This document shows positions 8,108-17,331 of a stretch of 64,000 bases of DNA, piece after piece (the stretch's first letter is position 1; each line of letters starts with the position of its first letter). The position numbers and the translations under genes are program-made. Below the pieces are notes generated by a model. The model worked only from the letters and a program-made list of their open reading frames with translations, searched no databases and was not told where the DNA came from. This DNA is from Mycobacterium sp. DL440. GTDB lineage: Bacteria > Actinomycetota > Actinomycetes > Mycobacteriales > Mycobacteriaceae. Location of the stretch: assembly GCF_011745145.1 (NCBI RefSeq), contig NZ_CP050191.1, positions 5,720,473-5,784,472 on the forward strand, in the 5' to 3' direction.

Positions 8108-9262
8108 TCAGGCCAACTTGATCAGCGTGGCCAAGCGATCCCAGTGTTGGGCCGGCGAGCCGAACAACACCTCGTCGGTCCGCGCTCGCCGTAGGTAAAG
8201 ATGTGCGGAGTCCTCCCAGGTGAAGCCGATACCACCGTGAATCTGGACGTTGGCATGCACGGCGTTACGCAGAGCCTCCGAGCACACCGCCTTGGCCATG
8301 CCGGCCCGCCAATCCGCTTCATCAGCCGCGCCGTCCGTGCCGTCGAGAGCCTGCAGGGCCGCCTGTGATGCCGACCGTGCCCACTCCAGATCGACCAGGA
8401 TGTCCGCACACTTGTGTTTGACTGCCTGGAAGCTGCCGATGGGGCGGCCGAATTGTTCGCGGGTTCTCGCATAGTCGGTGGCGATTTCGAGTACCCGCTC
8501 GCACGCGCCGACCTGTTCGGCCGAGAGCACTGCAAGTGTCACGTTGACATGACGCTGGATGAGGTCGTCAATCGGTCCAGCGCCGGACAGCAGCACTGCG
8601 CGAGCCCCGCTGAGGGTGAGGGTGGCCATCGGTCGGGTGCCGTCGAGCACGCGTTCGGCCTCTTTGGCGACACCTTCGTCGGCAGAGTCGACGAGGAACA
8701 CCGCGGGTTCGCCGTTCTCGGTGTTGGCGACCACAACGAGATCGTCGGCGACGCTGCCGCCCAGCACATGACGCGCTGTTCCGTCGACCCGCCATTGCTC
8801 GGTGCTTCGAGTAGCGGTCAACGTCACCGCATTTCGGTGCCACAGTCCGCCATCACCGGTTAGCGTCGTCGCCGCGATCCGACGGCCTTCGGCGAGTCCG
8901 ACGAGCCGCTTGTCGGAGTCGGGATCGTGCTCGGCCAGCTCGAGCAACAGGCCGGTCGCCAACACGGCGGAACTGACGAACGGCACCGGCGCCACGGTGC
9001 GCCCCAATTCGTGGGCGACCACGCCCAGCGCCGACGCGCCGTATCCCGCACCTCCCAGGTGTTCGGGTAGTGCAATGGCGGCCACCCCGACCTGGTTGCA
9101 CAATGCGTCCCAGAGGACCGTGTCAAAACCGGAACCGCCGTCGTCGTCGCTCACTTCGCCGTAGGCGACGCCACGCACCCGCTCCTCGGAGGCCATCCGC
9201 TCACAAGCAGCACGTACCGACTGCGCGAATTCCTGGCGCTCGTCATCGGCTAGCGCGGTCAT
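8108..9262 (-). CDS. Acyl-CoA dehydrogenase (FadE family, likely partner subunit)
   Basis: About 384 residues from the ATG at 9262, which overlaps the upstream ligase stop (ATGA). The C-terminal FadE signatures are present ('ATDYARTREQFGRPIGSFQAVKHKCAD' split over residues ~275-300, then 'QIHGGIGFTWEDSAHLYLRRA'). The middle domain is diverged from the usual SEPGAGSD loop, as seen in chains that form heteromers with a complete FadE. It is read as the second chain of an alpha2-beta2 enzyme, probably with the gene at 5404. An upstream extension of the frame is overlap with the ligase and was not used. Confidence 0.87.
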   Translation of the reverse strand: MTALADDERQEFAQSVRAACERMASEERVRGVAYGEVSDDDGGSGFDTVLWDALCNQVGVAAIALPEHLGGAGYGASALGVVAHELGRTVAPVPFVSSAVLATGLLLELAEHDPDSDKRLVGLAEGRRIAATTLTGDGGLWHRNAVTLTATRSTEQWRVDGTARHVLGGSVADDLVVVANTENGEPAVFLVDSADEGVAKEAERVLDGTRPMATLTLSGARAVLLSGAGPIDDLIQRHVNVTLAVLSAEQVGACERVLEIATDYARTREQFGRPIGSFQAVKHKCADILVDLEWARSASQAALQALDGTDGAADEADWRAGMAKAVCSEALRNAVHANVQIHGGIGFTWEDSAHLYLRRARTDEVLFGSPAQHWDRLATLIKLA

Positions 9263-10773
9263 CGGTCTCCTCCTGTGATCTGCTGGGCCAGTTCGGATTT
9301 GGCGACCTTTCCCAGCCCGTTCAGCGGGAACTCGTCTACGATGACGAGCCGTTCCGGCCACTTCTGCTTCATCAGCCCGCGCTCGTCGAGGAACGTGCAC
9401 AGTTCATGGAGGGTGACGTCGCGGTGCTGGGGCGAGCGCCGCACCACCGCGCACACCAGCTCACCGCGCAGCTCGTCAGGCTGACCCAGCACTGCGATCT
9501 CGTCGACGAGCGGATGAGCCAGCAGCTCGTTCTCTATCTCGTCGGGCGCGATGTTCTCGCCCTTGCGGATGATCAGATCTTTGGTTCGACCGGTGACCAC
9601 GATGCGACCGTCAGGACGCAGATACCCTCGGTCCCCGGTGTGGAACCAGCGGTCAGCCGTCAACGCCCGGTTCCACTGTTCGTCCTCCACGTAGCCCGGT
9701 GTCAGGTTGTCGCCGCGCAGCTCGATCTCGCCGGTCGGCCCGATCCGGACCCGCGCTCCGGGGATGGGCCGCCCCGCGCTGTTGGCCAGTTGTTCGTCGG
9801 TGTCGGTGCACTCGCTGACACATACCATCGGCGCTTCGGTCATGCCGTACGCGTGCACCACCGGAATGCGCAGATGCCGGCGTACCTGCCGATGCACTTC
9901 CGGTGGACACGCGGCGCCGCCGCCGATCAGCATGCGCAGTGACGGCATGAGAAGATCGGCTGTCGGAGAAGCGATTTGGGACGCAACGAGCATCTGGTAA
10001 AACGCGGTGCTGGCGCCGGTCACGGTAACGCGGTGCTCTGCAAGCAAGCCGGGCAGGGTATCGGCAGTGACCTTCGGGACCAACAGCACCGGAAAGTCGC
10101 CGAGCAATGCTGCCGCGAGATAGACCATTCCGCCCACGTGTGCGATGGGGAAGGCGATGGTGCCGACTTCCTGCGGATGACTACCGAGCCCGAGATAAGC
10201 CACATATCCGCGCGACGCGCTGAGCAGCGTGGCGTCCGTGTGCGCCACACCCTTGGGGCGACCGGTGGTACCCGACGTGAAATACACCCAGTGTGGGTCT
10301 GCCGCTGAGCGCGGTCCGTTGAGTTCGGGGCATGGTTCCTGGATGGCAGACAGGCGTGTCAGCAGGTCATCAGGCATGACGACCGTAGGGATATCGCACG
10401 GGGCATTGTCAGCTGTCGTGTTGTCCACCAACAGGATATCGGCGTTCGCGACGTCGAGGGCGGTGCTCACCTCGCGTTGGCGGTAGAGGTGTAGAACCGG
10501 GGCCTGGGTGACGGGCATGCGGGACAGGGCCAGCATCAGCACTACCGCCGGGACATGCGAGGGCAGTTGCCAGGCAACCGTCATGCCGGGCCCCACACCG
10601 GCGTCCCACAGCCACTGCGTGGCCGCCGCCGACATCGAGGCGACCTGGGACACCGTCAGTGTCTCGCCTGCGGTGTCACGCAACAATGGCCGGTTCGGCC
10701 GGGCGGCCGCGCACTCGTCGAGGAGACCGGCAACGCTACCTGCGATGACCTGCTGCCGCTCTTGGGTATTCAT
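9259..10773 (-). CDS. Acyl-CoA/acid-CoA ligase (AMP-binding, FadD-like)
   Basis: A 504-residue adenylate-forming enzyme with the P-loop 'YFTSGTTGRPKGVAHT', the adenine motif 'HAYGMTEAP', 'WFHTGDRGYLRPDGRI', and the C-terminal catalytic lysine in 'PLNGLGKVAKSEL'. It would convert a carboxylic acid plus ATP and CoA to the acyl-CoA through an acyl-AMP, the entry step for the acyl-CoA dehydrogenases next to it. It is translationally coupled to the FadE gene downstream (ATGA), and the alpha/beta hydrolase gene ends 4 bases before it. Confidence 0.9.
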   Translation of the reverse strand: MNTQERQQVIAGSVAGLLDECAAARPNRPLLRDTAGETLTVSQVASMSAAATQWLWDAGVGPGMTVAWQLPSHVPAVVLMLALSRMPVTQAPVLHLYRQREVSTALDVANADILLVDNTTADNAPCDIPTVVMPDDLLTRLSAIQEPCPELNGPRSAADPHWVYFTSGTTGRPKGVAHTDATLLSASRGYVAYLGLGSHPQEVGTIAFPIAHVGGMVYLAAALLGDFPVLLVPKVTADTLPGLLAEHRVTVTGASTAFYQMLVASQIASPTADLLMPSLRMLIGGGAACPPEVHRQVRRHLRIPVVHAYGMTEAPMVCVSECTDTDEQLANSAGRPIPGARVRIGPTGEIELRGDNLTPGYVEDEQWNRALTADRWFHTGDRGYLRPDGRIVVTGRTKDLIIRKGENIAPDEIENELLAHPLVDEIAVLGQPDELRGELVCAVVRRSPQHRDVTLHELCTFLDERGLMKQKWPERLVIVDEFPLNGLGKVAKSELAQQITGGDR

Positions 10774-10777
10774 TGGC

Positions 10778-11611
10778 TCAGCTGTCCAGGAACTGGCGGA
10801 TCGCCGAGGCAGCCTGTTCAGGGCGGTCCAGCATCACATACGTGGAAGCGCCGGCGATCGGCTGAAGTGCGGCGTTCGGGAAGGCGTCGGCGAGGCGCCG
10901 GGCGTGGGACAGCGGAAACATGTCGTCGGCGTCGCCCCAGGCAAGGAGGACCGGATTGGTCCATTCCTCGATCGCTCTGCTGGCGGCCAGGGTATGGCGG
11001 GGGTGCAGATCGGCCGTAAAGCGCACTGCCTGGCCACGGACGGCCGCGGATGACAGGAAGCCGCCGAAAATCGCGGGCCGCCGCTCGGGGTCGATCCCCT
11101 GCCGGGTCACCGCACCGATAAACACCCTCAGCCCAGGCGGTGTGGTCAGCAACCGCATCAGCACGGCGCCGACGAAGCGGTTGAGTCGGCACAAGCGCAC
11201 TATCGGGGCAAAGCTGCCGGGCGGAAAGTGTTCGTAGCTATCGCAGTTCGTGAACACCAGTCGCGACACACGGCCCCAGTCGAGCCCTGGGTCACCCAGC
11301 GCTGCCAGGACGATGCCACCGCCGGTGTCGTTGGCCACCAGCGTTACGTCGGACAGGTCCAATGTGTCGAGTAGCCCCAGGATGCGTCGCCCGGAAGCGG
11401 CCACCGAGAGGTCCACCGGCTCGTCAAGGGGCTTGCGTTGTGCGCCGAGCGGCCAGGTGGGGACGATGCAGCGATGCGTATCGGAGAGTAAGTGGGCAAC
11501 TTCGTCCCACACCGCGCCAGTGACATACGCGCCGTGAACGAACACCACCGGCGACCCAGCGCCGGTCTCGGTGTACTCGATCGCCGCTCCGACCACCTGC
11601 ACGGTGGACAT
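10778..11611 (-). CDS. Alpha/beta-fold hydrolase with Asp nucleophile
   Basis: About 277 residues with the alpha/beta-hydrolase plan: oxyanion segment 'VFVHGAYVTGAVW' (~25-37), nucleophile elbow 'VANDTGGG' where the nucleophile position is Asp rather than Ser, and an acid loop 'LAWGDADDMFP'. The final position normally holding the catalytic His reads 'GASTYVMLDRPEQ', with Thr where His is expected. This combination recalls dehalogenase-like mycobacterial proteins, but the missing His makes the chemistry uncertain. ATG at 11611 follows GGAAGAG; a TTG 12 bases upstream is an alternative. It lies between P450 and ligase genes in one operon. Confidence 0.8.
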   Translation of the reverse strand: MSTVQVVGAAIEYTETGAGSPVVFVHGAYVTGAVWDEVAHLLSDTHRCIVPTWPLGAQRKPLDEPVDLSVAASGRRILGLLDTLDLSDVTLVANDTGGGIVLAALGDPGLDWGRVSRLVFTNCDSYEHFPPGSFAPIVRLCRLNRFVGAVLMRLLTTPPGLRVFIGAVTRQGIDPERRPAIFGGFLSSAAVRGQAVRFTADLHPRHTLAASRAIEEWTNPVLLAWGDADDMFPLSHARRLADAFPNAALQPIAGASTYVMLDRPEQAASAIRQFLDS

Positions 11612-11625
11612 CGTCTCTTCCAACG

Positions 11626-12846
11626 TCAGCTCAACCTTCGGCCGGGCGTGAACGTGACCGGCAGCTCGCGCACCGCGTACACCTCGCCGGCGTCTTCGAA
11701 CAGTGTTGCCTCACCGGATAATTGGAAGTCCGGTAGGCGTGACAGGATCTGGGTGAGCATCACATCGAACATCATCTTGGCGTAGTGCGAACCCAGGCAC
11801 CGGTGCATGCCGATGCCGAATGCCATGTGCTTCTTGGCGTTCGGCCGGTCAAGATCGAGGGAGTCGGGGTCCTCGAACATGGCAGGGTCGCGGTTGGCGG
11901 CAGCCCACATCAGGATCGCCCGGTCGCCCTGGCACAGTGGTTGGCCGTGAAATTCGGCGTCGTGTGAGACGGTGCGGGCCAGTCCCAGGGTGGGAGAGTA
12001 CAGCCGTAGCAGTTCGTCGGTGGAGTTCTTGATCAAGCTGGGATCGGCGATGAACTTCTCCCGCAGCTCGGTGTCCCGGCACAGGCGAAGCAGCACGTTG
12101 CCGGTAAATCCGCTGGTGGTGTCCATGCCGCCCAGCATCATCAACACCGTGTACATGGTGATCTGGCCGTCGTCGAGCGGTTGACCGTTCAGCGTGCCGC
12201 GCAGGATGTCGCTGAACAGGTCGTCGCCGAGACCCTCCGTGCGGCGTTCTGTCATGTGCTTGACGATCTCGCCGAACATCTCCATGCCAGCTGCCCCCGC
12301 CTTTTCTGGGTCGTGGGCGCGATCGTGCACCGTGGTGTGTACCCAGTGCACCCAATCCATGGCACGTGATTCGTCGAATTTCAGCAGACGCAGGATCAAT
12401 CGGGCCGGCAGCGGCGTGGTCAGCTCGCCGACGAGATCACATTCGCCACGCTCGATGAAGGCGTCGATCGCCTCGTTGGTCATCTCGATCGCGCCTTCGC
12501 GAAACCGTTCGGCGGAGCCTGGCGAGAACCGCTTGAGGGTGACCTCGCGCAGCTCTTGGGTTTCCGGCGGATCGGACTCGATCGGCAGGATCGGCAATGG
12601 AAAGTCGCTGGCCGGCACACCCACCGACGGATAGGAGTTGAACAGGGCGTCGTCGCGGGCGGCTTCGAACACCGATGCGTAATCCGTCAGCGCCCAGAAG
12701 CCTTCGTAGTGATCGGAGTGTGCAACCGGACAACCGGATTCACGCATCTCTCGGAATCGTTGGTGGGGATCCTCGCGGAATTCTGGCGAGTGGTGATCGA
12801 GATCCACCTCGGCGCGCCGGCGCGGTGTTGTTTGGGTGTCGGTCAT
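11626..12846 (-). CDS. Cytochrome P450
   Basis: A 406-residue class I bacterial P450. The heme-binding loop 'FGIGMHRCLGSHYAKM' puts the thiolate ligand at about Cys350; the I-helix oxygen motif is 'LGGMDTTSGF'; the K-helix E-x-x-R is in 'DELLRLYSP' (Glu-Leu-Leu-Arg). It would hydroxylate a lipid or terpenoid using a ferredoxin and reductase. No ferredoxin gene is adjacent, but a 3Fe-4S-type ferredoxin (32055) and an FprB-like reductase (28943) occur in the window. Co-transcribed with the thiolase upstream (24-base gap) and the hydrolase downstream. The CYP family was not assigned. Confidence 0.92.
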   Translation of the reverse strand: MTDTQTTPRRRAEVDLDHHSPEFREDPHQRFREMRESGCPVAHSDHYEGFWALTDYASVFEAARDDALFNSYPSVGVPASDFPLPILPIESDPPETQELREVTLKRFSPGSAERFREGAIEMTNEAIDAFIERGECDLVGELTTPLPARLILRLLKFDESRAMDWVHWVHTTVHDRAHDPEKAGAAGMEMFGEIVKHMTERRTEGLGDDLFSDILRGTLNGQPLDDGQITMYTVLMMLGGMDTTSGFTGNVLLRLCRDTELREKFIADPSLIKNSTDELLRLYSPTLGLARTVSHDAEFHGQPLCQGDRAILMWAAANRDPAMFEDPDSLDLDRPNAKKHMAFGIGMHRCLGSHYAKMMFDVMLTQILSRLPDFQLSGEATLFEDAGEVYAVRELPVTFTPGRRLS

Positions 12847-12870
12847 CCGCAGGACTCCTTTGTCGTTGGG

Positions 12871-14025
12871 CTACTTGGAGAGGATCGCGACCGCGGCTGT
12901 TCCCGGCGCGCCGTACAGCTGCGCCAGCCCCACCCGCGGGTCATTGGGCACCTGACGTTCGCCTGCAGTGCCGCGCAGTTGCTGTACCAGTTCGTAGATC
13001 TGGCGCAGGCCGGACGCACCGACCGGTTCGCCGTTGGCCAGCAGGCCACCGTCGGTGTTGATGGGCAGCCGGCCGCCGATCATGGTGGCGCCGTCGGCGA
13101 GCAGTGCCTCCTGCTCGCCGTCTTTGCACAGACCGGTCTCGGCCATATGGATGATCTCCGAGCCCGAGTCGGTGTCCTGCAGCTGGGCGACGTCGACGTC
13201 CTCGGGACCGATACCAGCCAATTCGTATGCAGCCGTGGCCGCTTCGGCTGTCGTGCCGGGCACGATGGGCAGTTCGATCGATGTCCGCAGCAGTTCGTAG
13301 GCGCCTTCGCGGCGGCTGCGCAAGGCGGTTGATCGCAGGTAGATGGGAGTGTCGGTGTACTGCTTGGCTTTGTCGGCACGGCACACCACCACGGCTGCCG
13401 CACCCTCGTTGGGGTTGCAGTACATGTACTGGCGCAGTGGGGCATTCACGACAGGGGAGCTCAGGATCGCCTCGATACTCATCGACTTGCGTCGCCAGGC
13501 GTGCGGTGCAAGCGCGCCGTTGTCGAAGTTCTTGGCCGCGACCCTGGCCAGGGTCTCTTCGCTGATGCCGTGATCGTGCATGTAACGCATGATCTTGGTG
13601 CCGAAGTAGTGGGTGGTGAGGAACATGCCCTGATCGCCGTACCACTGCGGTAATCCGGATACCGACGGATCGGCGCCGAACGCGCCGCGGGGATGTTTGT
13701 CCAGGCCGACGCCGACGGCGATGTCGGCCTCTCCGAGTTGGACGTCGCGGGCGGCGAGTGTCAGCAGGGAGTTTCCGGTGGCGCAGCCGCTCAGGGTTGC
13801 TCGTGCCGGCAGTCCGGTCATTCCCGCCAGACCGGTGACCGCCTCGGGATTGGCCACTTCGAGGCTGCCTGCGTAGAGACTGCCCACGTCCGGCCACTGC
13901 ACCCCGGCATCACGCAGCGCCCTGCTGATGGCTACGGCGCCCATCTCCAGTGCAGACCGATCCTCGTACCGTCCGAATGGGTGAAGTCCGACGCCGATGA
14001 TGGCGATGTCGGCCCTGCTGCTCAT
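12871..14025 (-). CDS. SCP-x-type thiolase / lipid-transfer acetyl-CoA acetyltransferase
   Basis: A 384-residue thiolase-fold protein of the SCPx/Ltp branch. The nucleophile segment 'ATLSGCATGNSLL' has the expected Cys (~80), and the C-terminus has the 'LPINTDGGLLANGEPVGASGLRQIYE' region (Asn/His-type catalytic loop in this branch). It is therefore likely to carry out thiolytic cleavage of a 3-ketoacyl-CoA with a bulky tail. It is the first gene of the leftward operon, divergent from the ligase at 14166, with an AT-rich inverted repeat in the shared promoter region. Confidence 0.85.
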   Translation of the reverse strand: MSSRADIAIIGVGLHPFGRYEDRSALEMGAVAISRALRDAGVQWPDVGSLYAGSLEVANPEAVTGLAGMTGLPARATLSGCATGNSLLTLAARDVQLGEADIAVGVGLDKHPRGAFGADPSVSGLPQWYGDQGMFLTTHYFGTKIMRYMHDHGISEETLARVAAKNFDNGALAPHAWRRKSMSIEAILSSPVVNAPLRQYMYCNPNEGAAAVVVCRADKAKQYTDTPIYLRSTALRSRREGAYELLRTSIELPIVPGTTAEAATAAYELAGIGPEDVDVAQLQDTDSGSEIIHMAETGLCKDGEQEALLADGATMIGGRLPINTDGGLLANGEPVGASGLRQIYELVQQLRGTAGERQVPNDPRVGLAQLYGAPGTAAVAILSK

Positions 14026-14065
14026 TGTGCTCCCGCGGGTGTGCTTTGACTCGAGTACGCTAACT

Positions 14066-14079
14066 CTATAACTATATAG
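14066..14079. promoter_or_regulatory. AT-rich inverted repeat in divergent promoter
   Basis: CTATA-ACTA-TATAG lies midway between the leftward thiolase (start 14025) and the rightward ligase (start 14166). The symmetry and position suit an operator controlling both directions. No regulator gene is immediately adjacent. Confidence 0.4.
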
Positions 14080-14165
14080 CTGATTCTGGGCTGCCGGTCT
14101 AGAATCGCGTCACCGCCAGATGGCGGCGGACTGATTTGGCAAGCTGTGTGTGAAAGCTGAGGGCG

Positions 14166-15656
14166 TTGAGTATCTCGTTGCTTCTTGAGATGGCTGTTTC
14201 GGGCGATCCGGACCGGGTTGTCCTTGTGGATGGCGATATTCGGCTGACCACCGAGGGGCTCAGTCAACTCGCCGACGGGGGCGCAGGGGTGGTGTCCGCC
14301 TCCGGGGCGTCGCACGTCGTCTACGTCGGCACCGGGGGAGCGATGCTGCCGTTGCTGATGTTCTCCGCGGCACGCGCCAACGTTGCGTTCACCCCGCTGA
14401 ATTACCGGCTGAGTGCCGAGGGCCTGGGGCAGCTCATCGACCGGTTGGCTGATCCGTTGATCGTGGTCGATGACGACTACCGCGACATGGTGTCCGGGGC
14501 GCGCGTAGTGAGCTCCGCCGAATTCATCGCCTCCGCACAATCGGCCGAGCCTGCGGCAGAGTTTGCCGATCCCGATGACGTCGCGGTCGTGTTGTTCACC
14601 TCCGGCACCACGTCGCGACCCAAAGCCGTTGAGCTGACGCACAACAATCTGACCAGCTACATCACCGGAACCGTGGAGTTCGGCTCCGCCGAACCCGCGG
14701 ACGTCGCCCTGGTATGTGTGCCGCCCTATCACATCGCCGGGGTCATGGCCGCGTTGTCGAACCTCTATGCCGGTCGGACAGTCGTGTACTTACGGCGATT
14801 CGATCCACATGAATGGGTGCGTCTGGTAGCCGACGAGCACGTCACCACCGCGACCGTGGTGCCGACGATGTTGGACCGCATCGTGTCCGTGCTCGAGCAG
14901 GAGGCCACCGAGCTGCCGACGCTGCGCAGCCTGGCCTACGGCGGATCGAAGGTGGCACTGCCGCTGGTCCGCAAGGCACTCGACCTGTTCCCGCAGGTTG
15001 GTTTCGTGAACGCCTACGGACTGACCGAGACCAGCTCGACCATTGCAGTGCTGACCCCGGACGACCATCGCCAGGCGCACGCCGCTGACGACCATGCGGT
15101 GGCCCGGCGGTTGAGCTCGGTCGGTCGTCCGGTCCCCGATATCGAGGTGCAGATCCGCGGGGAGGACGGCACCGTGCTCGGCCCGGGCCACACCGGCGAG
15201 CTGTTCGTGCGTGGCCCGCAAGTCTCCGGCCGGTATGCCGAGATCGGGTCGGTGCTTGACGCCGAAGGGTGGTTCCCCACCAAGGACATCGCGACGCTCG
15301 ATGACGAGGGCTACCTGTTCATCGGCGGTCGGTCCGACGACACCATCATCCGCGGTGGCGAGAACATCGCTCCCTCGGAGATCGAGGACGTGCTGGTCGA
15401 GCACCCCGACGTCCGCGAGGTCGCCGTCGTCGGTTTAGAGGACGCCGAATGGGGTCAGATCATCGTCGCGGTCATCGTGCGTGAGGTCGGCCGGGATCCA
15501 GAACCCGAGCAACTGCGGGAATTCGCCCGCACGAAACTGCGTGGTTCGCGGACGCCGGACCGTATCGAGTTCCGCGACGAGCTGCCGACCACGCCCACCG
15601 GCAAGGTGCTGCGCCGGGAGATCCTCGACGACCTCAAGCTCGCCTCCGCGGAGTGA
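14166..15656 (+). CDS. Acyl-CoA ligase (AMP-binding, FadD-like)
   Basis: A 496-residue adenylate-forming ligase. Motifs: 'VLFTSGTTSRPKAVELTH' (P-loop), 'NAYGLTETSSTIAVL', 'GWFPTKDIATLDDEGYLFIGGR', hinge 'DDTIIRGGENIAPSEIE', and C-terminal lysine in 'LPTTPTGKVLRREIL'. It should activate an organic or fatty acid to its CoA ester. The TTG at 14166 follows GAGGG closely and gives a standard N-terminus. It forms a two-gene unit with the 100-residue protein at 15691, ending at the terminator at 16001. Confidence 0.9.
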   Translation: MSISLLLEMAVSGDPDRVVLVDGDIRLTTEGLSQLADGGAGVVSASGASHVVYVGTGGAMLPLLMFSAARANVAFTPLNYRLSAEGLGQLIDRLADPLIVVDDDYRDMVSGARVVSSAEFIASAQSAEPAAEFADPDDVAVVLFTSGTTSRPKAVELTHNNLTSYITGTVEFGSAEPADVALVCVPPYHIAGVMAALSNLYAGRTVVYLRRFDPHEWVRLVADEHVTTATVVPTMLDRIVSVLEQEATELPTLRSLAYGGSKVALPLVRKALDLFPQVGFVNAYGLTETSSTIAVLTPDDHRQAHAADDHAVARRLSSVGRPVPDIEVQIRGEDGTVLGPGHTGELFVRGPQVSGRYAEIGSVLDAEGWFPTKDIATLDDEGYLFIGGRSDDTIIRGGENIAPSEIEDVLVEHPDVREVAVVGLEDAEWGQIIVAVIVREVGRDPEPEQLREFARTKLRGSRTPDRIEFRDELPTTPTGKVLRREILDDLKLASAE

Positions 15657-15690
15657 TCACCAGTAATACCGAAAGAACAAGGAGCACAGC

Positions 15691-15993
15691 ATGATCAAGA
15701 ATGGCACCCGGTTACAGAGCCAGGTGTGTGACACCCAGGTCATCGTCGTCAAGACGGCGGACAGTCTCGACGATCTGCGCTGCGGGGGGCAGTCAATGGT
15801 TCCCGTGGGTTCGGAACGATCGGCCGGCGTCTCGCCTGATCCCGCCTTCGCAGACGGCAACGCGATGGGCAAGCGCTACGTCGACGCGGGCGACGCTGAG
15901 GTCCTGGTCACCAAGGCCGGAGCCGGAACTCTGACCGTCGGCACGACCGCACTGGCGCTCAAGGAAGCAAAGCCGCTGCCCGCGAGCGACTAG
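15691..15993 (+). CDS. Conserved-looking small protein (100 aa), unknown function
   Basis: ATG at 15691 follows an AAGGAG ribosome site, 34 bases after the acyl-CoA ligase stop. The protein has two Cys (near residues 13 and 31), a Gly/Ser/Pro-rich middle ('GGQSMVPVGSERSAG') and a beta-rich C-terminal half ('DAEVLVTKAGAGTLTVGTTAL'). It has no signal peptide or membrane segment. I do not recognise a named domain. Its co-transcription with the ligase just before a strong terminator suggests a role tied to that enzyme, perhaps as a small acyl- or cofactor-binding partner; that is a guess from position. Confidence 0.75.
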   Translation: MIKNGTRLQSQVCDTQVIVVKTADSLDDLRCGGQSMVPVGSERSAGVSPDPAFADGNAMGKRYVDAGDAEVLVTKAGAGTLTVGTTALALKEAKPLPASD

Positions 15994-16000
15994 ACAACTC

Positions 16001-16036
16001 AAAAGGGCGCCAGGGCACAGGCCCCGGCGCCCTTTT
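16001..16036. terminator. Bidirectional intrinsic terminator
   Basis: An 11-bp perfect stem (AAAAGGGCGCC pairing with GGCGCCCTTTT) around a 14-base loop, with T-rich flank on both strands. It lies 8 bases after the small gene at 15691 and 6 bases before the stop of the opposing amidohydrolase, so it can end transcription from both sides. Confidence 0.9.
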
Positions 16037-16041
16037 TGGGA

Positions 16042-17283
16042 TCAGGCGTTGGCCAACACGGGCGGCTTGACGGCCTCCGGGTCGGGGTTGGCGATCGGCA
16101 GGCCCATGAAGCGCCGGGCGTTGTCGCCCATGAAGTCGTAGGTCCGCCGCTTGTCCATGCCCTCGGCGTACTTGAAGTAGCCCTTCGGTGTTTCCAGGCC
16201 TTCGGGATGCGGCCAGTCGGAGCCGAACAACACCTTGTCCCACCCGACGGTTTTGACGACGTCGGCCACCGACCCTTCCCAGAATGGACTGACCCAGATG
16301 TTGCGGCGGAAAACCTCGTGCGGGTGTTCGGGGAAGTTCTGCGGCATTTTGCCGTAGGTCGACGCCAGATCGTCGAAAAGTGGCTTGATCCAGGAACTTC
16401 CGTTCTCGACGCTGGCGATCCGCAGCTTCGGGAATCGGGTCAGGGTGCCGTGGCAGATCATGCTGGTCAGCATGTCGGCGATCTCGCGGTGTCCCAATGC
16501 GGTCCATTTGAATGCCGACATCTCGAACGCGTTGCTGGTGTCAGCCGGTTCCCACTTCTCGATGTATTCCTGCAGCGGAGGTTGGCTGGCGTGGAACACG
16601 ATCGGCAGTCCGGCATCCTCGACGTCGCGCCAGAACGGGTCGAACTCGGGCAGCGCGGGCGAGCGCCAGCCCTTGTAGCCCTTGACTGGCGCGGGCTTGA
16701 TCAGAGCGACCTTGGCGCCGTTGTTGAGGATGTACTCGAGTTCGCGTCGTCCCTCGTCGACGAGGCCCAGGTTGATCACCGGCGTCGAGAATATGCGGTT
16801 GTCGTGGCTGAAACCCCAGTGCTCAAGCATCCATTGATTCAGAGCGTGGACGATCGCCGCGGTCAGCTCAGGGTCCTCGGCTGAAGAATGCTCGACCAGG
16901 TTGGCCAGCGTGGGGTAGTTCAGGCACGCCTCGACTCCTTGGCCGTTGAGTTCGGCGATCCGGTCCTCGGGATTGCGGGCACCCGGCGGGGTGTCGATGC
17001 CGCGCCCGGACATCTCGCGCATGGTCAAACCCTCGGGGTTCTGGCCCGAATAGAACTTCTCGTGTGCGCCAGGGGCGGCAACCCGGTCGAACGTCGGGTT
17101 CGGCATGTAGTCGGTGATCTTGTTGAGGATCGCGATCCGGGTGTGACGTCCGATCTGGACGAACTGCACTTTCGACTTGTACTTGTCCGGCAGGAACTTC
17201 AGCAGCGCGTCGGGTGTCTCGTACATGTGCTGGTCGGCGTCGAAGATCGGCGCATCCGTGAACTGGTCGGCGGGCGGTGTCAT
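16042..17283 (-). CDS. Amidohydrolase-2 family protein
   Basis: About 413 residues, more distant from the other two amidohydrolases in the window. Key segments: N-terminal 'IFDADQHMYETPD', 'CLNYPTLANLVEH', 'IVFHASQPPLQEYIEKW', 'LRIASVENGSSWI', and 'VLFGSDWPHPEGLETPKGY', the last a typical metal-ligand motif of ACMSD-like hydrolases. It may hydrolyse or decarboxylate an intermediate of the Rieske-oxygenase pathway encoded divergently. ATG at 17283 follows GGGAGAG; the frame continues upstream but would cover the operator at 17332. Downstream it ends at the terminator. Confidence 0.85.
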   Translation of the reverse strand: MTPPADQFTDAPIFDADQHMYETPDALLKFLPDKYKSKVQFVQIGRHTRIAILNKITDYMPNPTFDRVAAPGAHEKFYSGQNPEGLTMREMSGRGIDTPPGARNPEDRIAELNGQGVEACLNYPTLANLVEHSSAEDPELTAAIVHALNQWMLEHWGFSHDNRIFSTPVINLGLVDEGRRELEYILNNGAKVALIKPAPVKGYKGWRSPALPEFDPFWRDVEDAGLPIVFHASQPPLQEYIEKWEPADTSNAFEMSAFKWTALGHREIADMLTSMICHGTLTRFPKLRIASVENGSSWIKPLFDDLASTYGKMPQNFPEHPHEVFRRNIWVSPFWEGSVADVVKTVGWDKVLFGSDWPHPEGLETPKGYFKYAEGMDKRRTYDFMGDNARRFMGLPIANPDPEAVKPPVLANA

Positions 17284-17331
17284 CGGTCTCTCCCTAGAAG
17301 TCGAACGGGACTTGGCTCGAGCATCACGCAT

